Origin: Phytopseudomonas straminea
Lineage (GTDB): Bacteria > Pseudomonadota > Gammaproteobacteria > Pseudomonadales > Pseudomonadaceae
DNA: 64,000 nt
Assembly: GCF_900112645.1 (NCBI RefSeq)
Contig: NZ_FOMO01000012.1
Location: forward strand, 47,845 to 111,844
Reading direction: 5' to 3'
Position 1 is the stretch's first letter; every line of letters starts with the position of its first letter. The position numbers were made by a program, and so were the translations under genes. The notes under the pieces were generated by a model, which did not search any database, had not been told where the DNA came from, and saw nothing but the letters and a program-made list of their open reading frames with translations. Of the stretch, positions 28,758-37,365 are shown piece after piece.

Positions 28758-31094
28758 ATGTCTTCTATGCTCAGCATCAACAACCGTATCGCCGAAGAAC
28801 TGGGCGTGCGCCCGCAACAGGTCGCCGCCGCCGTACAGCTGCTGGATGAAGGCTCCACCGTGCCGTTCATCGCCCGCTACCGCAAGGAAGTCACCGGCAG
28901 CCTCGACGATACCCAGCTGCGCAACTTGGAAGAGCGCCTGCGCTACCTGCGCGAGCTCGACGATCGCCGCGCCAGCATCCTGGCCAGCATCGAGGAACAG
29001 GGTAAGTTGACTCCTGAGCTGACCCGCGAAATCAACCTCGCCGACACCAAGACGCGCCTCGAAGACCTCTACCTGCCCTACAAGCAGAAGCGTCGCACCA
29101 AGGGCCAGATCGCACTGGAAGCCGGCCTCGGCGAACTGGCCGACGCGCTGTTCAATGATCCGAGCCTGACGCCGGAAACCGAAGCGGCACGCTTCATCGA
29201 TGCCGAGAAAGGCTTCGCCGACACCAAGGCGGTGCTCGAAGGCGCCAAGTACATCCTCATGGAGCGCTTCGCCGAGGACGCCAGCCTGCTCAGCAGCCTG
29301 CGCGGTTTCCTCAAGGACAACGCCACCTTGAGCGCCCGCGTTATAGCCGGCAAGGAAGAGGAAGGCGCCAAGTTCCGCGACTACTTCGAACATGACGAGA
29401 AGCTCAAGGGCGCTCCGTCGCACCGTGCCCTGGCGATCTTCCGCGGTCGCAACGAGGGCATCCTCAACGCCAGCCTCAAGGTCGGAGAAGAGCTGCCGGG
29501 CACCCTGCACCCGTGCGAAGGCATGATCGCCGAGCGTTTCGGCATTTCCAATCAGGGCCGCGCCGCCGACAAGTGGCTGGGCGAAGTGGTGCGCTGGACC
29601 TGGAAGGTCAAGCTCTACACCCACCTGGAAACCGACTTGCTCGGCGAGCTGCGTGAAGGCGCCGAGGACGAGGCGATCAGCGTCTTCGCCCGCAACTTGC
29701 ACGACCTGCTGCTGGCCGCCCCCGCAGGCCCGCGCGCAACCCTGGGCCTCGACCCGGGCCTGCGCACCGGGTGCAAGGTGGCGGTGGTCGATGCCACCGG
29801 CAAGCTGCTGGACACCGCCACCGTCTACCCGCACGCACCGCGCAATGACTGGGACGGCACCCTCAACGTGCTGGCCAAGCTGTGCGCCAAGCATGGCGTC
29901 GACCTGATCGCCATCGGCAACGGCACCGCCAGCCGCGAGACTGACAAGCTGGCCATCGAGCTGATCAAGAAATACCCGGGCCTGAAGATGACCAAGATCA
30001 TGGTCAGCGAAGCCGGCGCCTCGGTGTACTCGGCCTCGGAGCTGGCGGCCAAGGAGTTTCCGGATCTGGACGTATCACTGCGCGGCGCCGTATCCATCGC
30101 CCGTCGCCTGCAGGACCCGCTGGCCGAGCTGGTGAAGATCGACCCGAAATCCATCGGCGTCGGCCAGTACCAGCACGATGTGTCCCAGCTGAAGCTGGCG
30201 CGCAGCCTGGACGCCGTGGTGGAAGACTGCGTGAACGCCGTGGGCGTGGACGTCAACACTGCCTCCAGCGCCCTGCTGGCGCGTATTTCCGGCCTCAACG
30301 CAACCCTGGCGCAGAACATCGTCGCCCACCGCGATGCTCACGGCGCCTTCAAGACCCGCGACGCCCTGAAGAAAGTACCGCGCCTGGGCGACAAGACCTT
30401 CGAACAGGCCGCCGGCTTCCTGCGCGTGATGAATGGCGACAACCCGCTGGACGCCTCCGCTGTGCACCCGGAAACCTACCCGCTGGTACAGCGCATCGCC
30501 GCCGACACTGGTCGCGACATCCGTTCGTTGATCGGCGATGCGGGCTTCCTCAAGCGCCTGGATCCGAAGAAGTTCACCGACGAGACCTTCGGCCAGGTGA
30601 CCGTCAGCGACATTCTCAGCGAGCTGGAAAAACCCGGTCGCGACCCGCGTCCCGAGTTCAAGACCGCCGAGTTCCAGGAAGGTGTAGAAACGCTGAAAGA
30701 CCTCGAACTGGGAATGATCCTCGAAGGCGTGGTCACCAACGTGACCAACTTCGGCGCCTTCGTCGACATCGGTGTACACCAGGACGGCCTGGTGCACATC
30801 TCGGCGCTGTCCGAGAAATTCATCAAGGACCCGCACGAGGCGGTCAAGGCCGGCGACGTGGTCAAGGTCAAGGTCATGGAAGTGGACATCCCGCGCAACC
30901 GCATCGCCCTGTCGATGCGCATGAGCGACACCCCCGGCGAGAAAGTCGATGGTCCCCGTGGCGGCGGTCGTCAGGGTGGTGGAAAAGGTGGCCAGGCGCC
31001 GCGCAGCGAGCGCCACTCCAGCCAGGAAAAACCGGCTCCGGCCAATGCCGCCATGGCCGCGCTGTTCGCCAACGCCAAGCAGCTGAGGAAGTAA
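28758..31094 (+). CDS. tex: Transcription accessory protein Tex
   Basis: 778-residue conserved RNA/transcription factor. In order: N-terminal helical region (MLSINNRIAEELGVRPQQV), the YqgF/RNase H-like domain (TLGLDPGLRTGCKVAVVD near residue 330), helix-hairpin-helix repeats (about 500-600) and a C-terminal S1 RNA-binding domain (GVVTNVTNFGAFVDIGVHQ, about residues 655-720). A glycine-rich basic tail follows. It matches PAO1 PA5201. Four bases separate it from the thioesterase gene, so the two are likely co-transcribed. Confidence 0.96.
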   Translation: MSSMLSINNRIAEELGVRPQQVAAAVQLLDEGSTVPFIARYRKEVTGSLDDTQLRNLEERLRYLRELDDRRASILASIEEQGKLTPELTREINLADTKTRLEDLYLPYKQKRRTKGQIALEAGLGELADALFNDPSLTPETEAARFIDAEKGFADTKAVLEGAKYILMERFAEDASLLSSLRGFLKDNATLSARVIAGKEEEGAKFRDYFEHDEKLKGAPSHRALAIFRGRNEGILNASLKVGEELPGTLHPCEGMIAERFGISNQGRAADKWLGEVVRWTWKVKLYTHLETDLLGELREGAEDEAISVFARNLHDLLLAAPAGPRATLGLDPGLRTGCKVAVVDATGKLLDTATVYPHAPRNDWDGTLNVLAKLCAKHGVDLIAIGNGTASRETDKLAIELIKKYPGLKMTKIMVSEAGASVYSASELAAKEFPDLDVSLRGAVSIARRLQDPLAELVKIDPKSIGVGQYQHDVSQLKLARSLDAVVEDCVNAVGVDVNTASSALLARISGLNATLAQNIVAHRDAHGAFKTRDALKKVPRLGDKTFEQAAGFLRVMNGDNPLDASAVHPETYPLVQRIAADTGRDIRSLIGDAGFLKRLDPKKFTDETFGQVTVSDILSELEKPGRDPRPEFKTAEFQEGVETLKDLELGMILEGVVTNVTNFGAFVDIGVHQDGLVHISALSEKFIKDPHEAVKAGDVVKVKVMEVDIPRNRIALSMRMSDTPGEKVDGPRGGGRQGGGKGGQAPRSERHSSQEKPAPANAAMAALFANAKQLRK

Positions 31095-31097
31095 GCG

Positions 31098-31487
31098 ATG
31101 AGTGAATCCGCGGATGAAATCGGCAAAAGCAGCGCCTTCGGGCGCCTGCTGGGCCTGCAAATCGTCAAGGCCGAAGCCGGTGAGGCAATCATCGCCCTGA
31201 GCATGCATGACGGCCTGCGCAACCTGCACGGCAAGCTGCACGGCGGCGCGCTGTTCTCGCTGATCGACACCGCCATGGGCCAGGCCAGCCACAGCCTTAC
31301 CGATGGCGAGCCGAGCAGCGTGACCCTGGAGTGCAAGGTCAACTACATCCGCGGCGTTACCGAAGGCGACCTGAGCTGCCGCGCCTGGGTCATCCACGCC
31401 GGCCGCCGTACCCAGGTCATCGAAGCTGAAGTGCACCAGCATGACAAGCTGGTGGCCAAGGCCCAGGCGACCTTCGCGTGCCTCTGA
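31098..31487 (+). CDS. PaaI-like hotdog thioesterase
   Basis: A 129-residue single hotdog-fold protein. The central LHGKLHGGALFSLIDTAMGQA is the PaaI/4HBT-type active region with Gly-Gly and Asp, and VNYIRGVTEGDL follows as the second strand pair. These enzymes hydrolyse acyl- or aryl-CoA thioesters; the substrate cannot be told from sequence. It corresponds to PAO1 PA5202. It starts three bases after the tex stop codon. Confidence 0.9.
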   Translation: MSESADEIGKSSAFGRLLGLQIVKAEAGEAIIALSMHDGLRNLHGKLHGGALFSLIDTAMGQASHSLTDGEPSSVTLECKVNYIRGVTEGDLSCRAWVIHAGRRTQVIEAEVHQHDKLVAKAQATFACL

Positions 31488-31644
31488 GGCCCACGTCACG
31501 CGCAGCAGAGCCCTGAAAGCCGCCTGCGTGTGTCGCTAGAACGTACATCCCTTTCGCCAGACGACCAACGTCAGCAATTCGCCCCTTGTAGAGTCCAGCG
31601 TCCACCCCCATATTGGGGCGACCGCTGCGTGAAGGAATGCAATC

Positions 31645-33225
31645 TTGAGCGACCTGTTCTCCCGCCGTCTGGCCCTGCTCGGCGAGCACACCAACCTGTC
31701 CCTGCTTTCCCAGTGCCTGCACGGTATCGAGCGTGAATGCCTGCGCGTCGATGAACGCGGCCAGCTGGCACTGAGCGAGCACCCCGCCGCGCTGGGCTCG
31801 GCGCTGACCAACGGGCAGATCACCACGGACTATTCCGAGTCCCTGCTCGAGTTCATCACCGCCACCGCGGTGGACCCGAGCGAGACCCTGGCCGAGCTCG
31901 ATCGCATTCACCGCTTCGTGTACAGCAAGCTCGACGGCGAATACCTGTGGAGCCCATCGATGCCAGGCCCGCTGCCCGAAGAGGAGGTCATTCCGATCGC
32001 CCGCTACGGCAGCTCGCATATCGGCCAGCTCAAATACGTGTACCGCAAGGGCCTGGCCCTGCGCTACGGCAAGACCATGCAGTGCATCGCCGGCATTCAC
32101 TACAACTTCTCCCTGCCCGAGCAGCTGTGGGTCGTGCTGCAGGAGTCCGAAGGCGACGGGCGCAGCGCGCGTGAGTATCAGTCGTCGCGCTACATCGCGC
32201 TGATCCGCAACTTCCGCCGCTACAGCTGGCTGCTGATGTACCTGTTCGGCGCCTCGCCGGCACTGGACAAGAACTTCATGCGCGGCCGTCCGCACCAGCT
32301 CCAGGAGCTGGACGCCGACACCCTGTACCTGCCCTATGCCACCAGCCTGCGCATGAGCGACCTGGGTTACCAGAGCGAAGCCCAGGCCGGGCTGACGCCC
32401 TGCTACAACGACCTGGCCAGTTACACCGACAGCCTGCGCCAGGCCGTCGGCACACCTTATCCGCCCTATGTGAACATCGGCACCAAAAAGGACGGCGAGT
32501 GGCTGCAGCTCAACACCAACATCCTGCAGATCGAAAACGAGTACTACTCCAACATCCGCCCGAAGCGCGTGACCTACAGCGGCGAGCGGCCGATCCAGGC
32601 ACTGATGGCCCGTGGCGTGCAGTACGTCGAAGCGCGCTGCCTGGACATCAACCCGTTCCTGCCGATGGGCATCGACCTTGCCGAGTCGCGCTTCCTCGAC
32701 ACCTTCCTGCTGTACTGCGCCCTGCAGGACAGCCCGCAGCTGAGCAATGGCGAATGCGGCAGCTGCTCGGACAACTTCCTCAAGGTGGTCAAGGACGGCC
32801 GCCGGCCGGGCCTGCACCTGCAACGTCACGGCGCGCCGGTGGTCTTGCAGACCTGGGCCCACGAGCTGCTCGACGGTATCGAAGCGATCAGCGAGCTGCT
32901 CGATCGCAGCCAGGGAACGGACGCCCACGGCGCCGCTCTGCAGGCCCAGCGCGCGAAAATCGACGATGCCAGCCTGACGCCGTCGGCCCAGGTGCTGGCC
33001 GAACTGCAGAAAGGCGAAACCTTCGCCGCCTTTGCGCTGCGCCAGAGCAAGCGTCATGCCGAGCATTTCCGTGGCCAGCCGCTGAGCGCCGAGCAACAGG
33101 CCGAGTTCGAGCAGGCTGCACAGCGCTCACTGCAGGAGCAGGCCGAACTCGAAACACACGAGGAAGGCGACTTCGACAGTTTTGCCGCCGCCTACCAGGC
33201 CAGCATTCTCGCCCTGGCCGTGTGA
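31645..33225 (+). CDS. gshA: Glutamate-cysteine ligase
   Basis: First enzyme of glutathione synthesis, joining glutamate and cysteine with ATP. 526 residues, the E. coli-type family (CLHGIERECLRVDERG at the N-terminus, ITTDYSESLLEFIT, HIGQLKYVYRKGLALRYGK in part, and RYLDVNPF-like ARCLDINPFLPMGID). The start is TTG at 31645 with GAAGGA eight bases upstream; an ATG eight bases before the TTG opens only a three-codon frame ending on the overlapping TGA, as at rimB. Confidence 0.95.
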   Translation: MSDLFSRRLALLGEHTNLSLLSQCLHGIERECLRVDERGQLALSEHPAALGSALTNGQITTDYSESLLEFITATAVDPSETLAELDRIHRFVYSKLDGEYLWSPSMPGPLPEEEVIPIARYGSSHIGQLKYVYRKGLALRYGKTMQCIAGIHYNFSLPEQLWVVLQESEGDGRSAREYQSSRYIALIRNFRRYSWLLMYLFGASPALDKNFMRGRPHQLQELDADTLYLPYATSLRMSDLGYQSEAQAGLTPCYNDLASYTDSLRQAVGTPYPPYVNIGTKKDGEWLQLNTNILQIENEYYSNIRPKRVTYSGERPIQALMARGVQYVEARCLDINPFLPMGIDLAESRFLDTFLLYCALQDSPQLSNGECGSCSDNFLKVVKDGRRPGLHLQRHGAPVVLQTWAHELLDGIEAISELLDRSQGTDAHGAALQAQRAKIDDASLTPSAQVLAELQKGETFAAFALRQSKRHAEHFRGQPLSAEQQAEFEQAAQRSLQEQAELETHEEGDFDSFAAAYQASILALAV

Positions 33226-33228
33226 ACG

Positions 33229-33246
33229 GGGCCAGGCGCCTGGCCC
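33229..33246. terminator. Perfect 18-base palindrome after gshA
   Basis: GGGCCAGGCGCCTGGCCC is self-complementary and begins three bases after the gshA stop. An A8 run lies about 16 bases further on, but no adjacent T-run, so it may be a terminator for antisense transcripts or an mRNA end-stabiliser. Confidence 0.45.
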
Positions 33247-33358
33247 ACGACGACTGCGTCACAAAAAAAACCAGTGGTCATAAATCCGTGACCGGTGGAC
33301 GGGTTCGGCCTGGCGGATTTGGCTAGCATGGATTGCAAGCACGCTTAGCGAACCGCCC

Positions 33359-33583
33359 ATGAGCCAACACGACGACAAGCAGCACTGGAGCCTGGAAAGC
33401 CTGACCAAGGCCTACCAGCAGGGCTATATGGCCGGCCTGGCCGGCAACGCCTCGGACAGCCTGCCCTTTGCCGACAGCATTCCCGCAGCCGCCTGGGAAG
33501 CCGGCTGGGTCGACGGCGAAGGCCAGCGCCGGCTCAGTGCGGAGAAGCTTAACCGCTCCCCGCACACCAAAAAACGCGCCTGA
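33359..33583 (+). CDS. Small ribosome-modulation-factor-like protein
   Basis: A 74-residue protein whose core (LTKAYQQGYMAGLAG, then AAWEAGWVDGEGQRRL) has the spacing of ribosome modulation factor: a GYxxG helix followed by W-x3-W-x2-G. RMF dimerises 70S ribosomes in stationary phase. The N- and C-terminal tails are hydrophilic and unlike classic RMF, so it could be a paralogue with a different role. No strong ribosome-binding site precedes the ATG. It stands alone between gshA and the MarR regulator. Confidence 0.7.
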   Translation: MSQHDDKQHWSLESLTKAYQQGYMAGLAGNASDSLPFADSIPAAAWEAGWVDGEGQRRLSAEKLNRSPHTKKRA

Positions 33584-33671
33584 CCTCCCGCCTAAAAGCC
33601 CCGCTCAGGCTAAATCCACCTTGCGACCTTCCCGCACGCTACTGGCCAGTTGCTGCGCCAGCGTGCAGAAT

Positions 33672-33690
33672 GCTTAATTCGCTTAACTGA
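33672..33690 (+). promoter_or_regulatory. Candidate MarR operator upstream of marR
   Basis: GCTTAATTCGCTTAACTGA (33672-33690) sits 15 bases before the MarR-gene ATG. It matches 14 of 19 bases of a site upstream of ech read on the minus strand, sharing the core TTAATT-N4/5-TAACT. Autoregulation by the MarR protein is inferred. Confidence 0.5.
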
Positions 33691-33704
33691 AGAAGCCTCC
33701 CGTC

Positions 33705-34184
33705 ATGAGCAACACTTCCAGCCAAATGGACATCTCGCCGCTGCCCCAGAGTGGAGGCGATGCATTGCCTGACAACTGGCTGGATACCCTGGTCGGCTAC
33801 GCGCTGCGCCGCGCCCAGATGAAGGTCTTCCAGCACCTGGTCGGCAAGCTGGCCGAGCATGACCTGCGCCCGGCACAGTTCACCGCCATGGTGATCATCG
33901 ACAACGAGCCAGGCCTGATGCAGGCGGATCTGGCGCGCCAACTGGCCATCGAGCCGCCGCAACTGGTGCCGCTGCTCAACAAGCTGGAAAGCCGTGGCCT
34001 GGCCCAGCGCGTGCGCGGCGTGCAGGACAAACGCGCCTATGGCGTATTTCTCACCAAAGCCGGTATTGCCCTACTCGGCAAACTCAAGGCCATCGCTGTA
34101 GCCAGCGATGAAGCGGCCACCGCTGCCCTGGACGAGGATGAGCGTGCGCAGCTGCTACGATTGCTGCATAAGGTCAACGGCTAA
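33705..34184 (+). CDS. MarR-family regulator, probable ferulate/hydroxycinnamate repressor
   Basis: A 159-residue winged helix regulator. The recognition helix region reads QADLARQLAIEPPQLVPLLNKLESRGLAQRV (in part) and the wing RGVQDKRAYGVFLT. FerR/HcaR-type MarR repressors control hydroxycinnamate catabolism by sensing feruloyl- or coumaroyl-CoA. Its position next to the ferulate operon, and the shared DNA motif, make it the likely regulator of that operon. It is convergent with the acyl-CoA dehydrogenase gene. Confidence 0.85.
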   Translation: MSNTSSQMDISPLPQSGGDALPDNWLDTLVGYALRRAQMKVFQHLVGKLAEHDLRPAQFTAMVIIDNEPGLMQADLARQLAIEPPQLVPLLNKLESRGLAQRVRGVQDKRAYGVFLTKAGIALLGKLKAIAVASDEAATAALDEDERAQLLRLLHKVNG

Positions 34185-34236
34185 GGCGGCTTGAGAGAAG
34201 CCGTTTGAAGGCAGAATCGGGCATCACTGATCCATT

Positions 34237-34286
34237 GTGGGAGCGGGCCATGCCCGCGAAAAATCACGGGCATGGCCCGTTCCCAC
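34237..34286. repeat. Paired inverted REP-type element
   Basis: GTGGGAGCGGGCCATGCCCG (34237-34256) and CGGGCATGGCCCGTTCCCAC (34267-34286) are inverted with one mismatch in 20 and a ten-base spacer. The GTGGGAGCGGG core is the classic dispersed REP repeat of Pseudomonas. It lies between two convergent genes, the usual location, and would form a long hairpin in RNA from either strand. Confidence 0.88.
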
Positions 34287-34362
34287 CGGATAGGGGAACG
34301 GCTACCCCTACTATTGCTACCGTTCCTCTACACGCCACACACCGGCGGATCGAGAGCGGCCG

Positions 34363-36102
34363 TCAAGCCAGAAACGCCAGCGGTGCACGAGCTGCTTCGA
34401 TCCTAGCGATGCGCAGCTCGGTCTCCGGCAACAGATAGGTGAAGAAGAACCCCGCGCTGTCGAGCTTCTCTTGATACCAGGGATCCTCGACGAGCAACGG
34501 CGCAGCCAGGCGTGACGAGCGCGCCCAGGCGAACGCCAGCAGTACCCAACCGAGCAGATGCAGAAAATCGCCGGCGATTCGGTACGGGTACTCGCTGTCG
34601 CTCTCGGCATTCGCGAAGATTCCTTTCACCAAACCCTGCACATTGGCGCACAGCTTTTTCAACGAATCGGCATATTCGCCACCCGCCGCCACTTCCTGCT
34701 CGAACACCGCCAGCAACTCATCCAGAGCTGCGCCGCCATCGCCCAGCACCTTGCGCAATAACAGGTCGTTGGCCTGAATCTCGTTGCTGCCTTCGTAGAT
34801 CATGGCGATACGGCTGTCGCGCAGGGTCTGCTCGATGGCGTATTCCGCGGTGTAGCCATAGCCGCCGAACACCTGCAGCGCCTCGCTGGCCAGATGGAAC
34901 CCCTGGTCGGTGAAGAATGCCTTGATCACAGGCGTCAGCAGCCCGGCCAGGCGTGCGGCGCGCTGGCGTTCGCTTTCAAGCGCGGCATACTCGGCCTGAT
35001 CGAGCAGGTGCGCGCCCCAGTAACCGATGGCGCGCAGTCCCTGGCTGACCGCGCGCAAGCGCAGCAGCGCCAGGCGCATGGCCGGGTGATAATGGATGGG
35101 GTCGGCAGGGGCAGCGGCAACGCCTTCCGGTCGGGCTGGCGCACGCATCTGCCGACGTTCGCGGGCGTAATCCGCCGCATTCTGCCAGGCCGCCTCGGCA
35201 TGCCCGAGCCCCTGCAAACCAACATGCAAGCGCGCCGAGTTCATCATCACGAACAACGCGGCCAGACCGTGATTCGCCTCGCCAATCAACCAGCCTTGAG
35301 CGCCGTCGAAACTCAGCGAGCAGGTGGCGCTGCCCCTGATGCCCATCTTGTGCTCGATGCCGTCGCAGCGCACGGCATTGCGACTGCCGTCGTCCAGCCG
35401 CTTGGGCACCAGAAACAGGGAGATGCCGCGGGTGCCTGCCGGCGCATCCGGTAGGCGCGCCAGCACCAGATGCAGGATGTCGTCGGTCAGGTCGTGCTCG
35501 CCGCCGGAGATGAACAGCTTGCTGCCGGTGAGATGGTAACTGCCGTCGTCCTGAAGCTCGGCGCGGCAACGCAACAGGCCAACGTCGCTGCCGGCCTGAG
35601 GCTCGGTGAGGCACATGGTCGGCAGGATTTCCCCGCTGACGATGGCCGGCAGATAGCGCTCCCTGAGCGCCTGCGGCGCATGGGCCTGCAAACAAAGGTA
35701 GGCGCCGTGGGCGATGCCGGTGTACATCGAGAAGGCATGGTTACTGGCATAGAGCATTTCCTGCAGCGCTGCGTCCAGCACCTGCGGTAAGCCCTGGCCG
35801 CCGTGCTCGGGCGCACAGGCCAGAGCCGGCCAGCCGCCCTCCACATAGGTGCGATAGGCGGCGGCGAAACCGTCTGGCGTGCGGACCTCGCCGGCCTGCC
35901 AGCGACAACCCTGGCGATCCCCGCTGGCATTGAGCGGCGCCAGCACGCCGGAGCTGAAACGTGCGGCCTCCTCCAGGACCTGCAAGGCCAGGGGCAAGTC
36001 GACCTCGGCGAAGGCCGGCGACTCAGCCCAGCTAGCCGGCGCCTGTAGCCAGTGTTCGAGCACGAAACGCATGTCGCGCAGCGGCGCCTGGTACTGCCAC
36101 AT
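34363..36102 (-). CDS. Acyl-CoA dehydrogenase, ferulate-cluster type
   Basis: A 579-residue FAD-dependent acyl-CoA dehydrogenase of the large subfamily. TMCLTEPQAGSDVG is the flavin/substrate-binding block, FGGYGYTAEY and AMIYEGSNEIQ the C-terminal FAD-contact and glutamate region. About 150 extra C-terminal residues follow. It is the last gene of the ech-vdh-fcs-thiolase-acd operon, as in P. putida. The CoA-dependent retro-aldol route for ferulate does not need it, so it may oxidise longer-chain phenylpropanoid CoA thioesters or be accessory. Confidence 0.9.
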   Translation of the reverse strand: MWQYQAPLRDMRFVLEHWLQAPASWAESPAFAEVDLPLALQVLEEAARFSSGVLAPLNASGDRQGCRWQAGEVRTPDGFAAAYRTYVEGGWPALACAPEHGGQGLPQVLDAALQEMLYASNHAFSMYTGIAHGAYLCLQAHAPQALRERYLPAIVSGEILPTMCLTEPQAGSDVGLLRCRAELQDDGSYHLTGSKLFISGGEHDLTDDILHLVLARLPDAPAGTRGISLFLVPKRLDDGSRNAVRCDGIEHKMGIRGSATCSLSFDGAQGWLIGEANHGLAALFVMMNSARLHVGLQGLGHAEAAWQNAADYARERRQMRAPARPEGVAAAPADPIHYHPAMRLALLRLRAVSQGLRAIGYWGAHLLDQAEYAALESERQRAARLAGLLTPVIKAFFTDQGFHLASEALQVFGGYGYTAEYAIEQTLRDSRIAMIYEGSNEIQANDLLLRKVLGDGGAALDELLAVFEQEVAAGGEYADSLKKLCANVQGLVKGIFANAESDSEYPYRIAGDFLHLLGWVLLAFAWARSSRLAAPLLVEDPWYQEKLDSAGFFFTYLLPETELRIARIEAARAPLAFLA

Positions 36103-36126
36103 GGTGAGCCTCCCTGTAGAACGGCC

Positions 36127-37365
36127 TCAGGCCTGGTAGCCCGGGTTCTCGATCAGCAGCGCCATGCCCTGCCCGCCACCGATGCAGGCCGCGGCAATGC
36201 CGTAACGCAGATTGGCTTCACGCAACTGTCTCGCCAGGGTCATCAACAGGCGCAAGCCGGTAGCCGCCAGCGGATGGCCTAGGGCGATGGAGCCGCCGCG
36301 CTGATTCAGCCGAGAAGGGTTCAGCTCAAGCGCCTGACTGACCGCCAGCACCTGGGCGCCCTGGGCCTCGTTGATTTCCAGCAGACCGATCTCATCGAGC
36401 CCCAGGCCGCTGCGCTGCAGCAGCAGTTGAATAGCCGGCACAGGGCCGATGCCCATGATCTCCGGCGCCACACCAACCACACTGGAGGCACGCAGCAGCG
36501 CCAGAGGCGAACGTATGCAATCGGAGGCTCGCCCGACCAGCGCCGCCGCCGCACCATCGACCACCGCGCAGCTGTTGCCGGCGGTCTGCACACCGCCAGG
36601 GTGAATGGCGCTCAGGCGCCCCAGCGCCTCGGCATCGGTGGGTCGCGGGTGCGTATCCTGCGTCACCTCGGCAACTCGCCTGGGTAGCTCGATGCCGCGA
36701 GCCTGATAACCGTCCAGCTCGAAACGTTCATTGCCGACAGCGACGATCTCCTCGGCCAGCCAGCCGCTGTCGCGGGCCTGCAGAGCACGTTGATGACTGC
36801 CCAAGGCGAAGGCGTCCACCTGCTCGCGGCTGATGCCGTATTCGTGGGTCAGGCGCTCGGCGGTGGCGATCATGTCCACGCCCGGCGCCGGGTCCAGCAG
36901 AGCTTCCCAGAGAAAATCCTTGAAGCCGACCGGCGCGCCGAGACGAAAGCCGCCGCGGTGTTCATAGCTGGCAATCGGGTTGCGCGACATCGACTCGCTG
37001 CCCACGCATAGCGCCAGCTGCCCGCCACACTGCAAGTGCATGGCGCCCTGGCGCAGCAACTCCAGGCCTGTGCCGCAGATGCGCTGCACCGCCAGCGCCG
37101 GCACCTGCTGCGGCACGCCGCTGTATAGGCCGATATGGCGCGGCAACATATAGGCATCGAAACTGGCCTGGGCCATGGAGCCGGCGAACACGCCGTCCAC
37201 CGCCGCCGGGTCAAGAGCAGCACGTGCCAGCACGGCGCGGCCGACCTTGATGCCCAGGTCGATAGGTGAGACCTGGGCCAGCGGCCCGTTCAGATCACTC
37301 CAGGGCGTGCGCAGCGCCTCGATGATGGCCACATCCTCGAATGCACTGAACTGGCCGCTGTTCAC
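36127..37365 (-). CDS. aat: Thiolase (beta-ketothiolase) of the ferulate cluster
   Basis: A 412-residue thiolase-fold protein. Candidate catalytic residues are the cysteine in QRICGTGLELL (about residue 95), the histidine in ALGHPLAATG and the second cysteine in CIGGGQG. The asparagine motif reads NEAQGAQ where standard thiolases have NEAFA. P. putida and strain HR199 have a homologous aat gene next to fcs. Its stop is 24 bases from acd and its start overlaps the fcs stop (ATGA), so it is co-translated with fcs. The substrate is unproven. Confidence 0.88.
   Translation of the reverse strand: MNSGQFSAFEDVAIIEALRTPWSDLNGPLAQVSPIDLGIKVGRAVLARAALDPAAVDGVFAGSMAQASFDAYMLPRHIGLYSGVPQQVPALAVQRICGTGLELLRQGAMHLQCGGQLALCVGSESMSRNPIASYEHRGGFRLGAPVGFKDFLWEALLDPAPGVDMIATAERLTHEYGISREQVDAFALGSHQRALQARDSGWLAEEIVAVGNERFELDGYQARGIELPRRVAEVTQDTHPRPTDAEALGRLSAIHPGGVQTAGNSCAVVDGAAAALVGRASDCIRSPLALLRASSVVGVAPEIMGIGPVPAIQLLLQRSGLGLDEIGLLEINEAQGAQVLAVSQALELNPSRLNQRGGSIALGHPLAATGLRLLMTLARQLREANLRYGIAAACIGGGQGMALLIENPGYQA

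Noticed and set aside
31417..33096. A 559-codon minus-strand frame opposite gshA
   Set aside because: Antisense shadow of a well-supported gene.
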